Source: Macrosoma leucophasiata (Eukaryota > Arthropoda > Insecta > Lepidoptera > Hedylidae). From it: a DNA stretch of 64,000 nt. Positions 57,480-64,000 of the stretch are shown here, in pieces (position 1 is the stretch's first letter; each line of letters opens with the position of its first letter). The stretch lies in the NCBI GenBank assembly GCA_036365455.1, contig JAWQUS010000030.1, positions 14,900,001-14,964,000 of the forward strand. The letters are read 5' to 3'. A program made the position numbers and the translations under genes. The notes under the pieces were generated by a model, which was given only the letters and a program-made list of their open reading frames with translations, did no database searches and was not told where the DNA came from.

Positions 57480-57640
57480 ATCAGGAAGGTGGCAAACAAG
57501 TATGCAGCTCACATGGATGTTAAGTGATGACTGCAGCCTATAGACGTCTATACAAAAACCAGAAGTCAAAATGCAGATGCGTTGCCACCCCGTGATCATT
57601 AGGTATTACAGGGCCATGCGGGACTTTAATCTTTGATGTG
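57480..57640 (+). repeat. Dispersed lepidopteran repeat copy
   Basis: It has the same module order as 53815-53990 (aagtatgcagctcacatgga, 'gatgactgcagcctatagac'). Confidence 0.7.
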
Positions 57641-58176
57641 TTTCAGTACCTATGTATCTCAATAGCCTGTAATATTTTAAATTTTAAGGCCAGTCCAAAT
57701 AAATAATACTAGTGAATAGTCATAAATTTGAAAATGGAAAAACTATTTAATATTGTCACAACTTCGCAAATATTTGAAGCAAATGCATCGAAATGAACGC
57801 TTTTAAACTGAAATATTAAATTCCACATATTAAATTGTATAGGTACATATTCGGAATGTAAATTTCACTTTCAACTCATATTTCAAGACATGTTTTGAAA
57901 CGATATACCTACGACCATAGATTTATTATCTACTTCTACGACATTCCCTCCACGATGTACTGAACATATTAAAAAAAAAAGACAAGCGAGTCCTATCATG
58001 GTATGAGCATTGAATTAAACTTATTTTCATGCGCTCTATTTTTTTGCGACTACTTCTAAAATATTTATTTGAGTAATATTATTTAATATATTAGGTTGGG
58101 GAAAAAGTTTCTTCGCATTTTTTAAGATAATTTAAAACATTTTTTAATATAGTTTATTTAAATTTAACTAAAGTAT

Positions 58177-58311
58177 ATTTTATTTAAAGAAAAATGGAAA
58201 GAAAAATTTGACTTCAGGCGAGACTTCAACAAGTCAAATTTTTCTTTCCATTTTTCTTTAAATAAAATATATTTCACAAGCATGTGTTAATGCGAAATAA
58301 TATAAAAACAA
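58177..58311 (+). repeat. Foldback tRNA SINE inserted in mariner, 13-bp target duplication
   Basis: The 135-bp insert is flanked by ttaactaaagtat at 58164-58176 and 58312-58324. Its first half (attttatttaaagaaaaatg ... gacttcaggcgagact) is the inverted copy of its second half (aagtcaaatttttctttcca ... aaaatat), followed by the tail 'ttcacaagcatgtgttaatg' that matches the left end of the copy at 21606. Confidence 0.88.
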
Positions 58312-58315
58312 TTAA

Positions 58316-59340
58316 CTAAAGTATGTATGTACCATTTTGTTCGATAACCTTTTGCCATCTTGTAGGTAGGGACATGATCCCATTGCTATAAAAATTTTGG
58401 GGCTTCTCATCAAAATACCGCGACAAGTGGATTTGGCAGTCCTCTCGTGATGTTAACCTAACATTGCATAAAGAATTCTGAAGAGACCGAAACAGGTGGA
58501 AATCTGTAGGTGCAAGGTCAGGACTATACGGCGGATGCATTAACACCTCCCAGCCAAACTCTCTTAATTTTTGCTGAGTGGCTATAGATGTGTGAGGTCT
58601 AGCGTTATCATGATGAAACACCAAACCCCTTCTGTTGATCAATTCCGGCCGCTTTCTCTCAACTTATTGCTTTAATCTCATCAGTTGTTCGCAGTAGAGT
58701 TCAGAATCGATAGTCCTGCCTGGTGGTAATAGCTCATAATGAATAATGCCCTTCCAATCCCACCACACACACAACATCACCTTATTGCGAGTTAACCCGG
58801 GTTTCGTTACAGTCTGTGAAGCCTGACCGGCCTTTGACCACGACCTTTTTCGCACGTTCTTGTCGTACGTGATCCACTTTTCATCACCAGTTATCAGCTT
58901 CTTCAAAAATGATTCGGTTTCATTACGTCGTAATAAATAATCACAAATGAGTACACGGTTCATTAGGTTTCTTTCAGTGAGCTCGTGAGGTACCCAAATA
59001 TTGAGCTTTTTTTGTACCCAGCTTTTTTCAAATGCGCTAAAACTGTTTTGTGATCACTTCTCAGTTCTTCAGCTACGTCGTAACTACTGATATGTCGATC
59101 TTGCTCCACTATTTCAAAAATGTCATCCATTTTATCCGTAATAGGGCGACCAGAGCGAGGTGCATCTTTGACATCAAAATTTCCGGATTGAAAACGCTTA
59201 AACCAAATTTGTGCTACTCTCACAGACACTGCACTAGGTCCATAAACATCGCAAATTTTTTTCGCGGCTTGCGTTGCATTTTTACCTTTTTTATAGAAAA
59301 AATGTAAAATGTATCGAATTTCTTCATTAGATTCACTCAT
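58316..59340 (-). pseudogene. mariner transposase, inactivated (copy 3)
   Basis: Transcribed leftwards from ATG at 59340. The N-terminal 110 or so residues hold the helix-turn-helix DNA-binding part (KKGKNATQAAKKICDVYG, IWFKRFQSGNF). A run of seven A where copy 1 has eight shifts the frame near 59010. A GAA codon has become TAA at 58664-58666. The catalytic segments GDEKWITYD, FHHDNARPHTS and YSPDLAPTDFH (D,D34D) are otherwise intact in the pieces 58664-58963 and 58316-58642. Confidence 0.9.
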
Positions 59341-59521
59341 CTTGACAGTACGAAAAACAAATGAAAATCACACATTTGCCTAATTTGAATTTGGAATGAT
59401 GTTCTTTAAAATTTTAACTTTCAATGATACCAGAACCAGCCAGATACAAATACTACAGCCAAAGAGATTTTATTACAAGTTCATACATACTATAATGCGA
59501 AAAGACTTTTTCCCCAACCTA

Positions 59522-60354
59522 TTATTATTACAATAATGTGCATGATATAGATACTACGTTAAAGTTATAATAAGTGACAATGTTTCCTAATTTCGTCGTA
59601 CTATGATACTCATCTATCAGATGATATTATCATGATTCTTATTTCAGCCTCCCACAAAAACTTTTACGCGAAGTTGAGCATAATCAAATTATTTATATTC
59701 ACGACACATTACGTCGTGTCCCGACCGTCTTGTAATTCCTCATCAAATTTTCTCATCAAATAATCAAATTTCCATTGCGTACCTACTCCTAATACTCGTT
59801 CTGTGTCCTTTTAAAAACTTCAGTGGACGTGCGGTTCTGTTTTCGTATTTATTAACGTTAATATACAGACCGAGCAAATTTGTATTCTATATCATATCGT
59901 TACGGTTGTTTTTACTATGTCAACCTTTACGAACGTCTGAGGTGTCGTTTCGGGGGCTTACTCGGGTCCCGTTATTAGTGTCTTGTCTTTCTTTATTGGA
60001 ATATACGCGAGCCTCGCAATTTTCCCTCGTTCCCCACATTGCTTAGAAAAAGTCTGTTTTCCGTGGTATTTTGCAGGTTCAGTTTAAGCTTGTTTTAATT
60101 TTAAATTACAACGTCATGTCAGAGTTACCTACCGTGGAAAAAGGATTGGAAACTTTATTTTTTCTAAGCTTCTTTATTCCTTACATTCACAAATGTTTAA
60201 GTAATTTTTTACTTGTAATTACTAAATTGTACAGTACGCGCAAATTAATGCCACTTATTTTAAGTCATAGATTCTACTCTCCTCCGGTCCGTCGCGGCCG
60301 GTGGCCCGTGTTGCGCGCATAGATACCTCTATGGTTGCGCGTTTTTTATGTGAC
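59522..60354. other. No recognised gene
   Basis: I see no exon or repeat end that I can support. Confidence 0.35.
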
Positions 60355-60399
60355 GAAGGTGGAATACAAGCTTGAAGTTCTCATTAGGGTTGTTGAGGA

Positions 60400-60520
60400 A
60401 GTGATTAGGAGGAAGAGGAGGAGGAAGAGGAATTGTGATGCGCCAATTTAGAGGATGCGGATGAGGAAGAGGATATTTTTATGAGGAAGAGGATGAGGGA
60501 GAGGAAGAGGAAGAGGAAGC
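60400..60520. repeat. (GAGGAA)n-like purine tract
   Basis: Repeated gaggaagagg units on the plus strand lie near the left end of the hAT-like element. A related tract is at 62820-62940. Confidence 0.85.
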
Positions 60521-60544
60521 AGATGACATAATAATAATAGCAAC

Positions 60545-60900
60545 TCTTGAAACGTCCCACTGCTGGGTACGAGTCTCTCCCCTTCTTGAGGGGAGGTCTG
60601 GAGCTTACTCCACCACGCTGCTCCAATGCGGGTTGGTGGAGTTACTTGCAAGGGTTAGTGGCCAACCCGCTGTCGGATGTTTTCAAACCGCCCATAAAGC
60701 CTCCGACAAGGTTTATCGACTGCTATCTGTCGATAGCAACCGGGACCGTCGGCGTCCTGCTCTCCGAGGCGAAAATGCGCATTTTAATTTGCCACTAGTG
60801 GTCACCCGTCACACACCCGACCGCACCCGTATCGCTTAATCGAGTAGATCGCTTGCGTTCTACACCAGCCGGGAGGCCTTGCGCGCTACAGAAAGATGAG
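60545..60900 (-). repeat. 5S-rRNA-derived SINE, minus copy
   Basis: The minus strand reads ggcctcccggctggtgtaga at its start, then the 5S-like 'gataagcg...acgggtgcggtcggg' and gtgacgggtgaccac at about 60787-60845, then the body and the tail 'cccagcagtgggacg'. It matches 27054-27391 throughout. Confidence 0.8.
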
Positions 60901-61006
60901 AAGAGGATGATACGAAGATATGAATACTAGCGGACCCAACCTAAAATCCGCTGTCCTGTCTCTATCTACTTAACTAAGTATATATATATATATACAAAAA
61001 AATAAA

Positions 61007-61049
61007 AGAGCATTTTGTAGTGGTTGGTCCACTACAAAATGCTCTTTTA
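61007..61049. other. Perfect hairpin, 19-bp stem
   Basis: The stem aaagagcattttgtagtgg is exactly inverted after a 5-base loop (ttggt). It lies in the hAT-like element just before the reverse transcriptase fragment. Confidence 0.8.
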
Positions 61050-61116
61050 AGCATTTTTACTATGAATCTAAAATCTAAACCATTCTCAAAACACATACGA
61101 TAAAGAATCATCAAAA

Positions 61117-62235
61117 TTGGTCCAGCAGTTAAGGACGAGTTCAGTGACATATCTACACAACGACATTGCTAAGGCCTTTGACCGGGTCTTGCACAGGGCA
61201 CTTCTCGCGAAACTTCCATCCTACGGTCTTCCCGAGAGGCTATGCAACTGGACAGCCAGCTTTCTGTCTGAGTGTTATATACAAGTCTTAGTTGACTGTC
61301 AGCGCTCAGACAGACTACCTATCAACGCTGGTGTGCCGCAAGGCTCTGTGCTATCTCCCACGCTTTTTCTTCTGCACATCAATGAAATGTTGGAGCAAAA
61401 CTCCAATTTTCATTGCTATACCGATGATAGTACGGGATATGCACACTACACTAGCCGTGCAAATGCCTCTCGGACACTTATCGAGGAAAGAAGGACTAGA
61501 CTTGTGTCTGAAATCGAGCACTCTCTGGAGCGGGTCTCGGATTGGGGTCGACTTAATTTAATGCAGTTCAACCCCTCGAGGACACAAGTCTGCACGTTCA
61601 CCGCTAAAAAAACGCCATGCATTGTAGCACCACAGTTCCAGGGCATTCCGATCGCCGTTGGTAAGAGTATCTGTATCCTGGGCGTTGACATATCGAACGA
61701 AGTGCAATTCGGGAGTCACATTGAGTGTAAGACCAAGTTGGCATCCAAAAAGCTAGGGGTGCTTAACAAAGCCAGGCAGTATTCACTTTCGCTTCGGGGC
61801 AGCTACTACTACTCATACTCATTTGTGGGCGGGAGCCCCCAAATACTAGCTTGGTCCACTTGACTCCCTACAAAAACGCGCCGTTCGTATTGTTAACGAT
61901 TCAGGACTTACTGACAGGCTCGAACATCTGAGCCTACGCAGAGACATTGGGAGTATGTGCGTGTTGTACCGTCTCTACAATGGTGAGTGCTCTGCTGAAC
62001 TGTTTGACATGGTGCTACCATCTATTTTCCTGGCACCTGGCAGTGCTCAACGGTGCGGTTTTCACGTTCGTTCTTGCCCAGAACGTGTAAATTGTTGAAC
62101 GAACGTTTCCTCTGAGGTGTTCCCTAGGTGCTACATTAAGAGGTTCTTCAAAAATGGCGTCAAAGGAGTCCTGCAGGGCTGGCAGCGCTTTGGCAACTCC
62201 TCTGGTGTTGCAAATGTTCATAGGCGACGGTGACC
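61117..62235 (+). pseudogene. jockey-like non-LTR reverse transcriptase fragment
   Basis: A frame of 248 codons (61117-61863) starts inside the reverse transcriptase: DIAKAFDRVLHRALLAKL, then GVPQGSVLSPTLFLL and the catalytic YTDDS at about residues 101-105, and the RLNLMQFNPSRTQ stretch. Near 61850 the frame breaks; the C-terminal part continues in another frame (LDSLQKRAVRIV and LEHLSLRRDIGSM) before further disruption near 62020-62100. The 3' end ggtgaccactttccatctag followed by poly(A) at about 62280 fits lepidopteran jockey-like LINEs. It is 5'-truncated and inactive. Confidence 0.85.
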
Positions 62236-62955
62236 ACTTTCCATCTAGTGGCCCGTCTGCTTGTCTGTCAACCTACAGACATAAAAAAAACACACGCATA
62301 CAAAAAAAAAGATGAGTGAATGACACAATTTCATTTAGGAATTGAAATGAAATTAAGAATGCAGTCTTTATTTCTTTGTTAATAAGGTATTTAAGTCGAA
62401 TATTATTAATCAAAATAAAAGAATTGAATACTATTAATCGAAATTTATTTTAAACAGGGAGGTTAATTTTTATACATAAAATATTTGGACGCTGTTTCCC
62501 CAACAAGCGGTTTTATAGCTCATCATATACCAATACAGTTTTGCTAAAAAGTCGTTTGCTGGTACATTTAATGGAAGAGAAGATAGGTATTGTAAAGATA
62601 CAGTTCTGTAAAGCCCCGAATATTGTGATTTTTTAAGTTGAGTACGCGTATAAACAAAATAATGAATGCCAATAAAATTAAAACAAACAATCAAGGAACA
62701 GCGCCGGTGGCGGGTGTGAAGGTCTCGCTCGCCTGTTCGGCCTGGCACCGTGCTGCGGCGTGTGCGTTGCCATCGATACGCGACGCGCATGCGCAACAAA
62801 ATTCCTCATAAATTCCTCTTAAATTTTGAGGAAGCGGTAGCGGAAGAGGATTTTTTTATTTTAATTTTTGAGGATGCGGAAACGGTTGAGGATCCCAAAA
62901 TATTGCGGAACTTCCTCATTATGAGGAAGAGGAAGGGGAATCCTCAGCAACCCTA

Positions 62956-63115
62956 GTTCTCATGAGTGAAGGCTGGAGCCTATAGACATCTACACAAAAT
63001 CTAGAGGTCAAAATGAGACCTTGTTATGTCTCTGTGATAGTTATTACGCTGCGCTGTAATCGGAACACGATAGTGCTGAACACTATTTGGCTGCAGGTAG
63101 ATTAGGTAATGGCGT
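62956..63115 (+). repeat. Right half of the dispersed repeat split by the hAT-like element
   Basis: It continues the copy that starts at about 60355: gttctcatgagtgaaggctg, then 'ggagcctatagacatctaca', 'aacacgatagtgctgaacac' and gattaggtaatgg. Confidence 0.7.
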
Positions 63116-63725
63116 GAAGATACGTACATACATACAATCAATATAATTTGAATGAAAAATAATGACTAGATATACTTACCTTAACCTAGTAACACATACA
63201 GGTAAATAAGATTATAATGCAAAATATTGAATGTGGAAGAAGCAGGGGAGTTGTGTAAGGACCGGGATATAGTGCTGCACACTCTCTGCCTACCCCGTAA
63301 GAGAGTTGGCGTGAAGACATACACAAACTATTTAATTTCAATTTACTGGTACTGACACAGGATTCATGTGGTTTCGTGCGTAGGTGAGTTCGAGTCCGGT
63401 AAACCACCAAAAACAATGAATAACATAAGCTATTTTCCGTATTAATTAAAATTATTAGGGATTATCATCGGAATTACCTTTATTCCCAAAGTCCTAATTT
63501 GAGATAAACAGATATATTTTCCTTGACTGCAATGACCAAAACAAGCATAAGGGATAAGAGTGCATTTACACTATGTATGCAGCCTTATCCCATATGCTTT
63601 CCAGTTGTTACCATCCACTATGGCTCTTTATTCAAATGTAAATATAAACAACAGTAATCTTATTAATGTAGTATGAAATACTATTACCATACCAATTAAA
63701 ACTTAAAATAGGTTTTTAAATAGGA
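63116..63725. other. No recognised gene
   Basis: I see no supported exon or element here. Confidence 0.35.
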
Positions 63726-63960
63726 CTAGCTGAACCGGCAAACTTCGTATTGCCTCAGAATGAAATAATGTGTCAAAGGTTTGATATAGGTATACGGACT
63801 ATTTGTATGGGAAAATGAGATTGTGGTTTTTACTATTTCCCTTCAATTTTTTCATATTTTCTTACCTTTTCAACTTTCCCTGGACTTCCAAAACCACCAA
63901 AAATCATTCAAAACCAAAATTAGCCAAATCAGTCAAGAAAAAAAATATATATCTCCTTAC
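63726..63960 (+). repeat. Dispersed repeat, 'tagctgaaccggcaaactt' family
   Basis: It is the second copy of the element at 25600-25835, alike over about 200 bases. Confidence 0.65.
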
Positions 63961-64000
63961 AATATAGAGTATTGCGATTATTTTAAGCTTAGCAGTCTGG

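Larger units (their letters stand above)
58094..59519 (-). mobile_element. mariner copy 3, complete ends, interrupted by a SINE
   Basis: Terminal repeats (ggttggggaaaaagtttctt left; complement of ggttggggaaaaagtctttt right) have TA at 58092-58093 and 59520-59521. The 1426-bp length is the usual 1.28 kb plus a SINE insertion at 58164-58311. Confidence 0.92.
60385..62955. mobile_element. 2.57-kb hAT-like composite element with perfect 8-bp TSD
   Basis: The ends tagggttgttgaggaa and ttcctcagcaaccctaa-like (cctcagcaaccc, ta) are inverted repeats. They interrupt an older dispersed repeat, and the octamer gttctcat flanks them exactly (60377-60384 and 62956-62963). Just inside both ends are purine-rich gaggaagagg tracts. 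The interior holds a 5S-type SINE and a jockey-like reverse transcriptase fragment, so the element has received later insertions. No transposase is recognised. Confidence 0.75.

Noticed and set aside
60071..60322. 83-codon ORF with a hydrophobic stretch
   Set aside because: It has no family motif, splice context or repeat relation; the length is within chance for this composition.
1..64000. CRISPR array, bacterial operon or phage system
   Set aside because: Introns, SINEs, mariner and hAT elements show eukaryotic nuclear DNA. No regularly spaced repeats with unique spacers were seen.

Overview
The window looks like a piece of a lepidopteran (moth or butterfly) nuclear chromosome. It is AT-rich, has split genes with short canonical introns, and is crowded with transposable elements of kinds common in Lepidoptera: BEL/Pao, RTE and jockey-like retroposons, mariner, hAT MITEs, Helitron tips and tRNA-type SINEs. 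I recognise two host genes, both for mitochondrial proteins and arranged head to head, plus one unassigned single-ORF candidate gene.

Layout. Positions 1-4871 (minus strand) hold an uninterrupted BEL/Pao gag-pol ORF that runs off the left edge, with a probable 5' LTR at 4928-5949. From 10183 to 31577 on the minus strand lie the first three coding exons of a mitochondrial pyrimidine nucleotide carrier (SLC25A33/36 type, Drosophila Rim2-like): exon 1 at 31537-31577, exon 2 at 28443-28599, exon 3 at 10183-10340. The exons join in phase. The 18-kb second intron is filled with MITEs, SINEs and other retroposons, and the first intron carries a 1.9-kb foldback element. The rest of the carrier gene must lie left of the window, beyond the BEL element.

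About 3.5 kb away on the plus strand, 35076-42054 encodes a complete mitochondrial manganese superoxide dismutase (Sod2). Its third coding exon is present twice (35719-35860 and 37071-37209). Both copies keep the metal-ligand histidine, functional-looking splice sites and the same phases (entry phase 1, exit phase 2). Using both would shift the frame, so they look like mutually exclusive exons. This is the most interesting observation in the window. An RTE reverse transcriptase and a hAT MITE sit in its later introns.

From 42 to 64 kb there are three mariner copies (all broken), a second RTE fragment inserted next to a mariner remnant, a 160-residue unassigned ORF at 47712-48194, many SINEs, and a 2.57-kb hAT-like element (60385-62955, perfect 8-bp target duplication) that has absorbed a 5S-rRNA-derived SINE and a jockey-like reverse transcriptase fragment.

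Two repeat classes deserve attention: a SINE whose head resembles the internal promoter of 5S rRNA, and tRNA-headed SINEs that repeatedly occur as inverted (foldback) dimers. All statements rest on reading the sequence. No database search was possible.
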